Below, piece after piece: positions 27,573 to 36,786 of a DNA stretch of 64,000 nucleotides. Source of the DNA: Streptomyces tuirus (lineage in GTDB: Bacteria; Actinomycetota; Actinomycetes; Streptomycetales; Streptomycetaceae); NCBI GenBank assembly GCA_018195615.1, contig JAGTPG010000002.1, positions 1,984,001-2,048,000 of the forward strand. The letters run 5' to 3'. Numbering within the stretch: position 1 is the first letter of the stretch; every line of letters starts with the position of its first letter. The notes below the pieces were generated by a model. It had not been told where the DNA came from, ran no database searches, and saw only the letters and a program-made list of their open reading frames with translations. The translations under genes were made by a program, and so were the position numbers.

Positions 27573-29823
27573 TCAGGTCAGAGGCATGAGTTTTTCGGCC
27601 GCCGGGGCGCATTCGACGGGCACTCCGTTGAGGACCGCGTTGCCCGACAGCGGGTCGAGCAGCCGGCCGTCGAGGAGCTGGTTGACGTTGACGCCGGGGT
27701 CGGTGGCGGCGTGGCTGAGGCGGGTGCCGGGGCGGTCGTGTCCCCAGCCGTGCGGCAGGCTCACCACACCGCGCCGGACCGTGTCGGTGACCTCCGCCGG
27801 TGCGGTCACCTCTCCCCCGGCGCCCTTCACCCGGACCGGCTCCCCGTCCCTGACGCCCAGCCGCTCGGCGTCCTCGGGGTGGATGTGCAGGGTGCAGCGG
27901 TTGGAGCCGCCGGTGAGGGCGGGCACGTTGTGCATCCAGCTGTTGTTGGAGCGCAGATGGCGGCGGCCGACCAGGACGAGCCCCGCGGGGCGTTCGGCCA
28001 GGGCCGCGCGCAGGCGGGGCAGGTCGTCCGCGATCGGCCCCGGCAGCAGTTCCACCTTGCCGCTCCTGGTCTTCAGCGGCTGGGGCAGGCGGGAGCGCAA
28101 GGGTCCGAGGTCGATGCCGTGCGGGTGCGCGAGCAGTTTCTCCAGGCTCAGCCCGTCCGGTCGTACGCCGAAGCCGTCGCCGTAGGGGCCGAGGCGGAGC
28201 ATCATGTCGAGCCGTCGCTCGGGGCCGTTGTCGCCGGTGAGCTGTGCGGCGAGCTCGCGCGGGTCGCGGCCGTGCACGGGCGAGTGGGGCTCCTTGACCG
28301 CCTTGCCGAGGGTCTGGTCGATGACCATCTGGTCGACGGCGGCGGGGTCCGCCCCGTGCATGCCTGTCGCGGCGAGGACCAGCCGGGCCAGGATCTCGGT
28401 CTCCGCCATCCGGCCGGGCTGAAGCGGGACGGCGGGGCGGGTGTAGCGGACCTGGTTGCGCACGGCGAGGGTGTTGAAGGCGAAGTCGTGGTGCGGGCTC
28501 TGCGACGGCGGGGGCGGGGCAGGACCACGTGGGCGTGGCGGGAGGTCTCGTTGAGGTACGGGTCGACGCTGACCATGAAGTCGAGCGAGTCGAGCGCCTT
28601 GTCGAGCCGGTCTCCGTCGGGCGCGGACAGCACGGGGTTGGCGGCGACGGCCAGGAGCGCGCGCACCGGCTCGCCTTCCTCGGTCGCGGTGTCGATCTCC
28701 TCGGCGAGGGCGGAGAGGGGCAGCTCACCCTTGGCCTCCGGATGCCGGCTCACCCGGGAGAGCCAGCGCCCGAGGGCGAAGCCCCGGCCAGGTCCGGCCG
28801 GGCGTGGCGTCTTGTCGGTGGCGGCCTGCGGGAAGAGCGCGCCGCCGGGCCGGTCGAGGTTGCCGGTGAGGATGTTCAGGACGTCGACGAGCCAGCTGGC
28901 CAGGGTGCCGTGCGGGACGGTGCAGCTGCCGATGCGGCCGTAGACGGCGGCGGTGGGGGCGGCGGCCAGGTCACGGGCGAGGGTGCGGATGACGCCGGCC
29001 TCGACGTCACAGGCCTCGGCGACGGCTTCGGGGGTGAACTCCCGCAGGGCGTCGGACAGTTCCCCGACGCCCTGCGCGTACGGGGTCGCCTCGACGAGGC
29101 CTTCGTCGAAGAGGGTCCGTGTCATCGCCGCCAGCAGCAGCGCGTCGGTGCCGGGCCGCACGGCGAGGTGCCGGTCGGCGAGCTTCGCGGTGCGGGTGCG
29201 CCGCGGGTCGATCACGACGAGCGTGCCGCCCCGGGCCTTGAGGGCCTTCAGCTTGCCCGGGAAGTCGGGGGCGGTGCACAGGCTGCCGTTGGACTCCAGC
29301 GGGTTGGCGCCGATGAGGATCAGGTGGTCGGTGTGGTCGGTGTGGTCGAGGTCGGGCACGGGGATGGCGTTCGCGTCGCCGTAGAGCAGCCCGCTGGAGA
29401 CGTGCTTGGGCATCTGGTCGACGGTGGAGGCGGTGAAGACGCTGCGCGTGCCGAGCCCGGCGAGCAGCACCGGCGGGTAGAGGGCGCCGGCCATGGTGTG
29501 CACGTTGGGGTTGCCGAGGACGACGCCGACGGAGTGCGGGCCGTACCGCTCGACGACGGCCCGGATGCCGGCGGCGACCGCGTCGAAGGCCTCCTCCCAG
29601 GTGGCCTCGCGCAGCTCGCCGTCCCTGCGCACGAGCGGGGTGCGCAGCCGGTCGGGGTCGGAGTCGACCGCCCGAAGGAGGCGCCCTTGGGACAGATGAA
29701 CCCCTTGCTGAACACGTCGTCGCGGTCACCCCGGGCGCCGGTGACGCGCGCCCCCTCGATGGTGAGGGTCAGGCCGCAGGTGGCCTCGCACAACGGACAG
29801 ATACGCAGGGCGGTGCGGGACAC
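27573..29823 (-). CDS. Molybdopterin-dependent oxidoreductase with [4Fe-4S] site (two frame breaks)
   Basis: About 750 residues after repair. The N-terminal cluster motif CPLCEATCGLTL with a later FICPKG supplies four cysteines. VVLGNPNVHTMAGALYPP, LILIGANPLESNGS and VVIDPRRTRTAKLADRHLAV are the bis-MGD-binding regions, and the C-terminal domain has LHIHPEDAERLGVRDGEPV. Missing bases lie near 29668 and 28510. GTG 29823 follows GGGAGGACCC. No Tat signal, so cytoplasmic; formate dehydrogenase- or nitrate reductase-like roles are possible. An 18-bp palindrome just upstream suggests control by the adjacent TetR. Confidence 0.85.
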
Positions 29824-29867
29824 GGGTCCTCCCGGGCGGCGGCAGCGGTGACGCGCGGACGCGCCGA

Positions 29868-29885
29868 GCATACCGACCGGTATGC
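29868..29885. promoter_or_regulatory. Perfect 18-bp TetR operator GCATACCG-AC-CGGTATGC
   Basis: Arms of 8 nt are exact inverted repeats with a 2-nt centre. It lies in the 127-bp gap between the TetR stop and the oxidoreductase start, 45 bp upstream of the latter. It is the best-formed of three ACCG-N2-CGGT sites in the window. Confidence 0.7.
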
Positions 29886-29950
29886 ATGGAGGGGAGCCCC
29901 CGGGAGCCCCTGCCGGGGCGGGAGGCCGGCCGGAGACCGGGCCGGAGCCG

Positions 29951-30565
29951 TCAGTCGAGCACCCGGGCCAGATAGGCCCGCAGCATCTCCCGCATCTCCT
30001 CGATGATCTTCGGGTCCCCTTCCGGTGCGACCCGGAACGCCAGGTGAACCAGGGTGTCGGCGGTCTCCACGGCGATGAGGAAGACCCGGCGCAGCTCCTC
30101 GTCGGGCTCGCGGCCGAGATAGCCGGAGAGGAGGTCGGAGAGGCGGTCGGCGACGTGGTGATTGGGTTCGGTGCGGGACCCGACCGGGATCTGGTTGCCG
30201 AAGTCGACGAGGGAGAAGCCGGGCGCGGAGCGCTTCATTTCCAGGTACTCCTCGAGCACGGCGTCCATGGCCACGCGCCAGCCCCCCTCACCGGCCTCCG
30301 CCAGGCGCTGGGTGACGCGTGCGGAGTACTGCTCGAGGTTGCGCTGGGCCAGTGCGTCGACCATCTGGCGCTTGTTGCCGAAGAAGCGGTAGACCGAGCC
30401 GATGGGGACCGAGGCACGCTGGGCGACGGCACGGGTGCTCAGGTCGTCGTAGCCGACCTCGTCGAGGAGGTCGGCGCAGGCGTCGAGGATCCTGGTCAGG
30501 CGTTCGGCACTGCGCCGCTGCACGGGCGCACGACGGAGCGATGTCGCGTGGGGCACGCGGTTCAT
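29951..30565 (-). CDS. TetR family transcriptional regulator
   Basis: 204 residues, intact. The HTH is LSTRAVAQRASVPIGSVYRF with FFGNKRQMVDALAQRN following. The C-terminal domain has FRVAPEGDPKIIEEMREML, as in other actinobacterial TetR proteins. ATG 30565 follows GGAAAGGCATC and overlaps the upstream lipoprotein stop by ATGA, so translation is probably coupled. Likely binds the palindrome at 29868-29885 and represses the molybdopterin oxidoreductase. Confidence 0.87.
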   Translation of the reverse strand: MNRVPHATSLRRAPVQRRSAERLTRILDACADLLDEVGYDDLSTRAVAQRASVPIGSVYRFFGNKRQMVDALAQRNLEQYSARVTQRLAEAGEGGWRVAMDAVLEEYLEMKRSAPGFSLVDFGNQIPVGSRTEPNHHVADRLSDLLSGYLGREPDEELRRVFLIAVETADTLVHLAFRVAPEGDPKIIEEMREMLRAYLARVLD

Positions 30566-31186
30566 GATGCCTTTCCGACGCGGTCCGGTGAAGCTCGCCC
30601 CCCGGCCCGCCGCCGGACGTCCGTCGCCCGCGGCGGCGCGTCGCGGCCGACGCCGGCGCTCGGCGCCGGTTCCGCACCCGTGTCCGCGTCCGGGCCGGGC
30701 CGCGACGCGGTGATGTCGGCCGTACTCTCCACGGGACTGCCGTCCACCGCCCACACCGTGCCGTCGTCGGCGTAGAGACGGGCCGTGACGTGGTGCGTGC
30801 CGCGCGGCACCAGACGGTCGGTGAGACGGTATTCGGGGGTGCGGAGCCGGGCGATGAGGCGACCGTCGACGTAGAGGTGCGCGAGACCGCGCCCGGACAC
30901 CGCTCGCGCCGCCGCCCCGGCCGGGAGAAGCGGAACTTCCGCACGGTCAGCCGTACGTCCCAGCCGCCGCCCGCGTCGGGCTGCACCTCGATGCCGACGT
31001 CGGGCGCACTCTTCTGCTCCACCTCGCGGTAGGGCCGCCCCTCCTTGTCCCGGTCCTCCAGAAGCCTGCCCACCGGCGTGGGCGACACCCCGTTCCCCCG
31101 GGGTCACCGGCGCCGCAGCCCGCGGCTCCGGCCAGGAGGAGGACACAGACCGCGAGCGCGGCACGAGATCCTCGCGTCCATGACAT
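30562..31186 (-). CDS. Putative lipoprotein, function unknown (two frame breaks)
   Basis: About 208 residues after repair. The N-terminus SRAALAVCVLLLAGAAGC fits a lipoprotein signal with the lipid-bearing Cys near residue 24. The middle has GIEVQPDAGGGWDVRLTVRKF and LAHLYVDGRLIARLRTPEYR, a beta-rich pattern reminiscent of small extracellular cupredoxin- or Ig-like folds. The C-terminal tail is polar and Arg-rich. Missing bases lie near 31095 and 30915. It overlaps the TetR start by 4 nt. No enzymatic motif. The ribosome site of ATG 31186 is weak, so the start is uncertain. Confidence 0.6.
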
Positions 31187-31352
31187 GTCAGGGAGCGTAG
31201 AACGCACGTCCGGTCCGGCGGATCGTCCTGGAGGCGGGTTCCCTGTCCTCCGTCAAGAGGAGGACGCCAGGGTGGCGCGCGTCCCTCTTGCGTCGGGGAA
31301 ATCGCAATCCTACGGTGTTGCATAGGAATCGGACCACAAGGGAGCAGCGATC

Positions 31353-32703
31353 ATGGGCGATGGGGGAACCTCCGCGCGAGCGGGTTCGAGCGTGAGGGAG
31401 CGCGGAAGACCGCCGAAGGGCTGACCTATCTCTCCGGCTTCGGCAACGAGCACAGCTCCGAGGCCGTCCCGGGCGCCCTGCCCGAGGGCCGCAACTCGCC
31501 CCAGCGGGCCCCGCTCGGGCTGTACGCGGAACAGCTGAGCGGTACGGCGTTCACCGAACCACGGGCCCACAACCGCCGCTCGTGGCTGTACCGCATCCGC
31601 CCCTCGGCCGCGCACCCGGCGTTCACCCGGACCTCCAACGGCACGATCGGCACCGCTCCCTTCACCCAGGCCGTGCCCGACCCCAACCGTCTGCGCTGGA
31701 ACCCCTTCCCGACCCGCCCCCCGGCACCGACTTCCTGGCCGGCCTGTGGACCCTGGGCGGCAACGGCGACGCGACCCAGCGCACCGGCGTCGCGGTGCAC
31801 CTCTACACCGCCAACACCTCGATGGACCGGGTCTTCAGCGACGCCGACGGCGAGCTGCTGATCGTCCCGGAGCGCGGCGGGCTGCTGCTGCGCACGGAGT
31901 TCGGTCTGCTCCATGTGGAGCCGGGCCATGTCGCGCTCGTCCCGCGTGGGGTCCGCTTCCGTGTGGAGCTTCTCGACGAGTCGGCCCGCGGCTATGTGTG
32001 CGAGAACTACGGCGCACCCTTCCGACTCCCCGACCTGGGCCCGATCGGTGCGAACGGGCTCGCCAACGCCCGGGACTTCCGCGCCCCGGTCGCCGCGTAC
32101 GAGGACGTCGAGGGCCCGGTGGAGGTGGTGAACAAGTTCTGCGGCAACCTGTGGACGGCCACCTACGACCACTCCCCGCTCGATGTGGTCGCCTGGCACG
32201 GCAACCATGTGCCCTACATCTACGACCTGCGCCGTTTCAATGTGCTCGGCACCATCACGTACGACCACCCGGACCCGTCGATCTTCACGGTGCTGACGTC
32301 CCCGTCGGACACCCCGGGTCTGGCCGGTGTGGACTTCGTGGTGTTCGCGCCGCGCTGGCTGGTGGGCGAGGACACCTTCCGGCCGCCGTACTTCCACCGG
32401 AACGTGATGAGCGAGTACATGGGCCTGATCGAGGGCGCGTACGACGCCAAAGCGGAAGGCTTCGTCCCGGGCGGCGGCTCACTGCACAACATGATGTCGG
32501 CGCACGGCCCGGACCGGGAGACCTTCGACCGCGCGAGCTCCGCCGAACTGAAGCCGCAGAAGATCGACGACGGCCTGGCGTTCATGTTCGAGACCCGCTG
32601 GCCCCTGACCCTGACACCGCACGCAGCCCGGGCGGAACACCTGCAGCAGCGCTACGACGACGTCTGGCAGGGCCTGGAGCGGCACTTCAACCCCTTGCAC
32701 TGA
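31353..32703 (+). CDS. hmgA: Homogentisate 1,2-dioxygenase (two frame breaks)
   Basis: About 450 residues after repair. It opens the ring of homogentisate to maleylacetoacetate in tyrosine/phenylalanine degradation. Diagnostic regions: YLSGFGNEHSSEAVPGALP, VAWHGNHVPYIYDLRRFN, and the Fe(II) ligands in PPYFHRNVMSEYMGLIEG (His, Glu) and NMMSAHGPDRETF (His). Missing bases lie near 31407 (just after the start) and 31718. ATG 31353 follows AAGGGAGC. The GntR gene lies 26 nt downstream and probably regulates it. Fumarylacetoacetase and HPPD genes are not in this window. Confidence 0.94.
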
Positions 32704-32729
32704 TCATTTCCTACCGGTACGGATGGCCC

Positions 32730-33476
32730 GTGACCTCCTTCGCCCCGGACTCGATCGTCCTGAACCGCAAGCTGCCGCTCTGGTACCAGGTGTCGCAGTC
32801 GCTGCGCGCCTCGATCCTCGGCCGCTCGCCCCAGGACCCGCTGCGCCTGCCCACCGAGGAGCAGCTGGCCGGGCACTACGGCGTGAGTGTGCTGACCATG
32901 CGGCAGGCGCTGAAGGAGCTGGAGGACGAGGGGCTGATCACGCGCCACCGGCGCCGGGGCACCTTCATCGAGCCGCACGCGCGCCGGGGTTCCCCGGTGC
33001 GCCTGCTCGGCTCGGTGGACGCGATCGTGGCCCAGCAGTCCGGCATGACGACCGAACTGCTGAACCACGCAACGGTCCCCGTGCCGGGCGAACTCGCCGA
33101 GTTCTTCCCGGACGTGGCGGAGGTCGCGACGTACCACCGGTTGCGCAGTGACGAGAAGACGGGCGAGCCGACGAATCACGCCCGGAACTACGTCCGTCCC
33201 GAACTGGCAGCGCGCATCGACCTGGACGACCTCGTCCGGTGGCCCATGACCAAGGTGCTGCGGGACGTGGTCGGGGCGGACATCAGCCGTATCACGGACA
33301 CGGTGGAGGCCCGGCTGGCCGACCCGGAGACGGCGACGCTGCTCCACATCCCCTTGTTGAGCCCGATCCTGCACTACACGGGCGTGACGTACGACGCGGA
33401 GGGGCGGGTCCTCGACGCGGCCGTCATCCACTATCGGGGCGATCGGTTCTCCTTCACCGTGACGCTGGATGCGTAG
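32730..33476 (+). CDS. GntR/HutC-family regulator with UTRA domain
   Basis: 248 residues, intact. The N-terminal winged helix includes LPTEEQLAGHYGVSVLTMRQ and LITRHRRRGTFI. The C-terminal UTRA ligand domain ends with ILHYTGVTYDAEGRVLDAAV and YRGDRFSFTVTL. The GTG start at 32730 follows CGGATGG. Position directly behind hmgA suggests an aromatic-catabolism effector such as homogentisate or a precursor; this is inference from context. Confidence 0.85.
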   Translation: MTSFAPDSIVLNRKLPLWYQVSQSLRASILGRSPQDPLRLPTEEQLAGHYGVSVLTMRQALKELEDEGLITRHRRRGTFIEPHARRGSPVRLLGSVDAIVAQQSGMTTELLNHATVPVPGELAEFFPDVAEVATYHRLRSDEKTGEPTNHARNYVRPELAARIDLDDLVRWPMTKVLRDVVGADISRITDTVEARLADPETATLLHIPLLSPILHYTGVTYDAEGRVLDAAVIHYRGDRFSFTVTLDA

Positions 33477-33520
33477 GGGTGGACCTGCCGGGCCGGTGGG
33501 GGCCGGTCGCACGGCCGGTC

Positions 33521-33541
33521 GCACAGTTCCCCGCGCCCCTT
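33521..33541 (-). repeat. Streptomyces-type intergenic repeat, copy 2
   Basis: The reverse complement begins AAGGGGCGCGGGGAACTG and matches 3277-3297 at 20 of 21 positions. It lies in the 79-bp gap between the GntR and ISP-type genes, where CGCCC/GGGCG could extend it into a hairpin. Confidence 0.6.
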
Positions 33542-33555
33542 GGGCGCGTCGTACG

Positions 33556-34701
33556 ATGCCCAGCGTGACGCACGACGACGCTCCGCTGCTGGCGGACCTC
33601 ATGCCGTGGTCCGTCGCACCGCCGCGGCTCGGCCGGGGGTGGCCGGCGGGCCCCGACGCGGCGTCCCTGAAGGCCCGCTGGGACGCCCTGGTGAAGGCCG
33701 AGGGACCCGACCGCGAGGCCCTGTTCGAGCCGAGCCGCTCCCGCACGCCGCACACCGCGGTCGGTCAGCTGCCCGGCCACGCGGGCGGTGGCACGGAGAA
33801 GCTGGTCCGCGCCTCGGGGCCCTGCCCGGAGCCGGTACGGGTGCTGTACGCGCCCTTCGACGAGCAGTGGCTCATCCCCGACCAGCGGCTGATCGACGCG
33901 GCCCGCCCGGAGCTGTGGCGGGTGGCGGACGAACGGCAGGTCTTCCTGGTGGAAGGGCCGGAGACCCTCCTGGCCACCTCGCTGTTCCCGCTGCTGCGCC
34001 CCGGCCGCGTCCGCCCGCTGTTCCGGCGCCCGGGCGGGCGGGAACCGAACCTGGCGCCCGGCCTGCTGGAGCACCTGGGCACCCGCCTGGGCCACACCCC
34101 GGCACCGCTCGACGTCCTGGCCTGGATCAGGGCCACGGCCCGCCCGGACCTCACCGTCCCGCTCACCGGGGACACCGACGAGTGGGAGCGGGGCCTGGAG
34201 CACGGCCACCGGCTGCTGTGGCTGATGCGCCGCGACGGCGAGCGTCCCAAACTCCCCGGCGGACGCCGCCCCTACGTCCGTGCACCGCTGCCCTCCCGGC
34301 CCGTGACCCTGCGGTACGACCGGGACGAGGAGGCCCTGCTGCTGGACGAGGGCCGCATCTCCCCGGTGCCGCCGGAGGCCTGGGACTTCGAGGTGGGCGG
34401 AGTGCGCGTGCTGGAACAGTGGTTCACCGCCCGCGTCACCGAGCCAGAGCGGAGCACGCTGGCGGCGATCCGCCCGACCGTCTGGCCCCAGGCCTGGACG
34501 TCGGAACTGCTGGAACTCATCACGGTCCTGGCGCTGCTGGGCGAACTCCGGCCCCTGGACGAGCTGATGGTCTCCGACCCGATCACCGCGACCGAGCTGC
34601 ACGAGGCGGGTGTCCTGCCTGTTCCGGCAGCGGTCCGCCGACCCGCTTCCGTGCTGGACGGCCCGGAGGAGGGACCTGAGGGGCAGCTCGCGCTGCTCTA
34701 G
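33556..34701 (+). CDS. Type ISP restriction/methylase C-terminal-domain protein
   Basis: 381 residues, intact. The sequence (VRVLYAPFDEQWLIPDQRLI, WRVADERQVFLVEGP, AWDFEVGGVRVLEQWFTARV) resembles the C-terminal target-recognition/coupling segment of type ISP restriction-modification enzymes. No helicase or methylase motifs (DPPY/NPPY) are present. It is common as a stand-alone gene in Streptomyces, so it may be a repurposed DNA-binding domain rather than a restriction remnant. Start ATG 33556 or GTG 33565. Confidence 0.65.
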   Translation: MPSVTHDDAPLLADLMPWSVAPPRLGRGWPAGPDAASLKARWDALVKAEGPDREALFEPSRSRTPHTAVGQLPGHAGGGTEKLVRASGPCPEPVRVLYAPFDEQWLIPDQRLIDAARPELWRVADERQVFLVEGPETLLATSLFPLLRPGRVRPLFRRPGGREPNLAPGLLEHLGTRLGHTPAPLDVLAWIRATARPDLTVPLTGDTDEWERGLEHGHRLLWLMRRDGERPKLPGGRRPYVRAPLPSRPVTLRYDRDEEALLLDEGRISPVPPEAWDFEVGGVRVLEQWFTARVTEPERSTLAAIRPTVWPQAWTSELLELITVLALLGELRPLDELMVSDPITATELHEAGVLPVPAAVRRPASVLDGPEEGPEGQLALL

Positions 34702-34955
34702 GCCTGGGGCTCGAAGGCGTCGAGCACCCTGTCCAGGGCCATCTCGAAGATGGCCTCCGCGTCGATCGGCCCCGGATCCTCCGCGAACGCCGCCGCCATC
34801 CGCGGGTACGCCCCGCTCGCGACCTGACTTCCCAGATGGGCGATCCGGACGGCGTTTTCCTGCTCCTCCGACCACGGCAGCGACCGCGTGCGCTCGGCGG
34901 TGGCCGGCTCACTCGAGGTGTACACCGTCACGACACCGTTGAGCATCGCGATCCG
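34698..34955 (-). pseudogene. TetR regulator, C-terminal remnant
   Basis: Only about 80 residues remain, MLNGVVTVYTSSEPATAERT through RMAAAFAEDPGPIDAEAIFE to a stop at 34698. They match the final helices of TetR proteins that guard drug ABC pumps. No helix-turn-helix exists upstream; the sequence changes abruptly near 34945-34956 into the 3' half of a permease gene on the other strand. The loss cannot be explained by a 1-nt error. Confidence 0.7.
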
Positions 34956-35452
34956 ATGAGCCGGGCGGCCGTACCGCTGGGGCAGGCCGCGGCGGACGTG
35001 GTGGTCACAGCCGCCGGGACAGTGCGGTTCCTGCTGGGGGGACTCGCGGTGGGCTGGCGCGTCGAGGGCGGCCCGCTCGAAGCGGCGGGCGCGGTCGGGC
35101 TGTTGATGCTGTTCCGCTTCGCCTGCACACGGGTCGGGATCCACCTCGGCCTGCTCACCCGGAACGAGGAGGCGGCCGGCCAGCTGGGCGGGGCGACCTT
35201 CCCGCTGCCGCTGCTGTCCAGCGCGTACATCCCGACGAGCGGGCTGCCGGGGTGGCTGCGGACGGTCGCCGAGTGGGACCGATCAGCGCGGTGGCGACGG
35301 CCCTGCGAGATCTCTTCGGCAACGCCCCGGTGCCCGACGAGGCGGCCTGGCCGGTGGCCCACCCCGTGGCGGGGTCGTTCATGTGGTGCGCCGTGCTGCT
35401 GGGGATCTTCGTGCCGCTGGCGGTGCGGCAGTACGCGCGCGGGGAGCGGTGA
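34956..35452 (+). pseudogene. ABC-2 type drug-transport permease, C-terminal remnant (one frame break)
   Basis: The second half of a DrrB-like ABC-2 permease: MSRAAVPLGQAAADVVVTAA, GAVGLLMLFRFACTRVGIHL, the hallmark FPLPLLSSAYIPTSGLPGWL and a final helix SFMWCAVLLGIFVPLAVRQY. The first three helices and any ATPase gene are missing. An additional missing base near 35278 is probably a sequencing error. Together with the opposed TetR remnant it marks one deletion that removed the intervening regulator-pump promoter region. Confidence 0.7.
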
Positions 35453-35468
35453 CCGGGGGGCCGGGGGC

Positions 35469-35564
35469 GTGCCGCGCTCGGGAACAGACCTGGCGACGCT
35501 GCGTGCCGTGGGGATGACGGACGACGAGTGCGCAGCGCTGCACCAGGACGGTGTGACCGCCCGA
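35469..35564 (+). pseudogene. Possible CaiB/BaiF CoA-transferase C-terminal remnant
   Basis: Only the segment GTDLATLRAVGMTDDECAAL followed by HQDGV resembles the usual end of family III CoA-transferases (a glycine-led helix then ...EIAALRADGVV). No upstream body of the enzyme is present. The evidence is a single short motif, so chance is possible; it lies in an evident decay zone. Confidence 0.3.
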
Positions 35565-35574
35565 GCGCGGATCC

Positions 35575-35841
35575 CTACCTGCCGCCGAACAACGAACGAC
35601 GCAGCCGACGCAGCGGCGCGAAGAGCGAGACGCGGCGCACACGCGCGCCCCTGCCACTGCGGTCGTGCGGCTGGCGCGCGGTCAGTTCACGCATCAGCGA
35701 CGTCGCCTCGACCGTCTCCCGCTGCGGGACGGCAGGTCCCGCCAGCACCGAGAGGTGGCGGTCGAGGCGCGAACTGGTCGCGCTGCTCCCGCAGGTGATC
35801 GCAGGGACCCTGGCCCTGCTGCGCACTGTTATCTGTTCCAT
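35575..35841 (-). CDS. Small basic protein, conserved in Streptomyces
   Basis: 88 residues, intact: begins MEQITVRSRARVPAITCGSS, a middle helix RETVEATSLMRELTARQ, and a strongly basic end VSLFAPLRRLRRSLFGGR. ATG 35841 follows GGGGAG. I recall close relatives beside RskA-like anti-sigma genes, but no function. One cysteine; no signal peptide. The basic amphipathic tail could bind membrane or nucleic acid. It lies 126 bp downstream of the anti-sigma gene on the same strand; that gap has its own TAGGGT -10-like box. Confidence 0.7.
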   Translation of the reverse strand: MEQITVRSRARVPAITCGSSATSSRLDRHLSVLAGPAVPQRETVEATSLMRELTARQPHDRSGRGARVRRVSLFAPLRRLRRSLFGGR

Positions 35842-35967
35842 GTCACTCCCCACCCGTACGAGTCCACCCGGCCCGGGCAGGTTAACCCTATCGCCCCGTC
35901 CGGGCACTCGTGTATCGCGGTCACAGGATTCACCTTCCCCATAAGGGGGTTGACGATGTCTCTCCGG

Positions 35968-36786
35968 TCACTCTCCGAATCCAACAGATTTCAGGGCGAG
36001 TTGGACGATGGGCTGGGTGGTGGGCTGCGGCGACCCTCCGGCGGGCTCCACGGTTACCGCCAGTGACGTCGCGGAGGTGCCGAGACCGGTCGCGACCAAG
36101 GGCGTGTCGCCCTCGAAGAGCCCCAGGGAGCGCGGTTGCGCGCCCGGGCGCATGAGCCACAGCTGATGCACTCGGCCGCCCGGAGGGGCACCGTATCCGC
36201 CGAGGGTGACGATCGCGCTCCGTTCCGAAGCGGAAGCGATCACTCCGATCCTGCGGCCCTGTCCGTCCCGGCCGCTGCTCGCACGGGCGTCCGGAGCCGA
36301 CAGAACGTGGGCGATCTCACGTGACCGGTCCCGCTCAGCGGTCAGTTCGTCCTGGGTCCGGTTCGCCTGCACGGCGAACAGCGAGGCGACGACGAGGGCC
36401 GCGGCGGCGGTGGCCGTGGCGAAGGGCACGAACAGCGGGATCCGCCGCCGCGTCCGCTGCCGCGGCGGCGGCTGGGCGCCCCACACATGCGGCGGCAGCT
36501 GCGTCGCACGCGCGCGCGCCGGCTCGCGTACGGACTCCTGCCGCGCGGGGTCCTGCGGGGTCGTCCGTACGGCGGCCATGACCCGGTCGCGCATGGCGGC
36601 CGGGGCCGGGGCGGTGGTGGACCAGGCGAGCCGGACGGCGTCCTCGGTCAGGGCGCGCACCTCGGCGGCGCAGCGGTCGCAGTCCTTCAGGTGCTTCTCG
36701 AAGCGGACCCGCTCCGGGGGTTCCAGGGCGTCGAGCGCGTAGGGGGCGGCGAGCGAGTGCAGGTCCTCGCGGCGGAAGAGGCTCAT
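35968..36786 (-). CDS. RskA-like zinc-finger anti-sigma factor
   Basis: 272 residues, intact. The N-terminal cytosolic domain contains the ZAS motif HLKDCDRC within ALDALEPPERVRFEKHLKDC. A single membrane helix (FVPFATATAAAALVVASLF) follows, then an extracytoplasmic RskA-type domain with TLGGYGAPPGGRVHQLWLMR. It holds the ECF sigma factor at the membrane until a signal triggers proteolysis. It overlaps the sigma gene by 4 nt (ATGA) with GGGAGG upstream, so the two are stoichiometrically coupled. Confidence 0.9.
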   Translation of the reverse strand: MSLFRREDLHSLAAPYALDALEPPERVRFEKHLKDCDRCAAEVRALTEDAVRLAWSTTAPAPAAMRDRVMAAVRTTPQDPARQESVREPARARATQLPPHVWGAQPPPRQRTRRRIPLFVPFATATAAAALVVASLFAVQANRTQDELTAERDRSREIAHVLSAPDARASSGRDGQGRRIGVIASASERSAIVTLGGYGAPPGGRVHQLWLMRPGAQPRSLGLFEGDTPLVATGLGTSATSLAVTVEPAGGSPQPTTQPIVQLALKSVGFGE

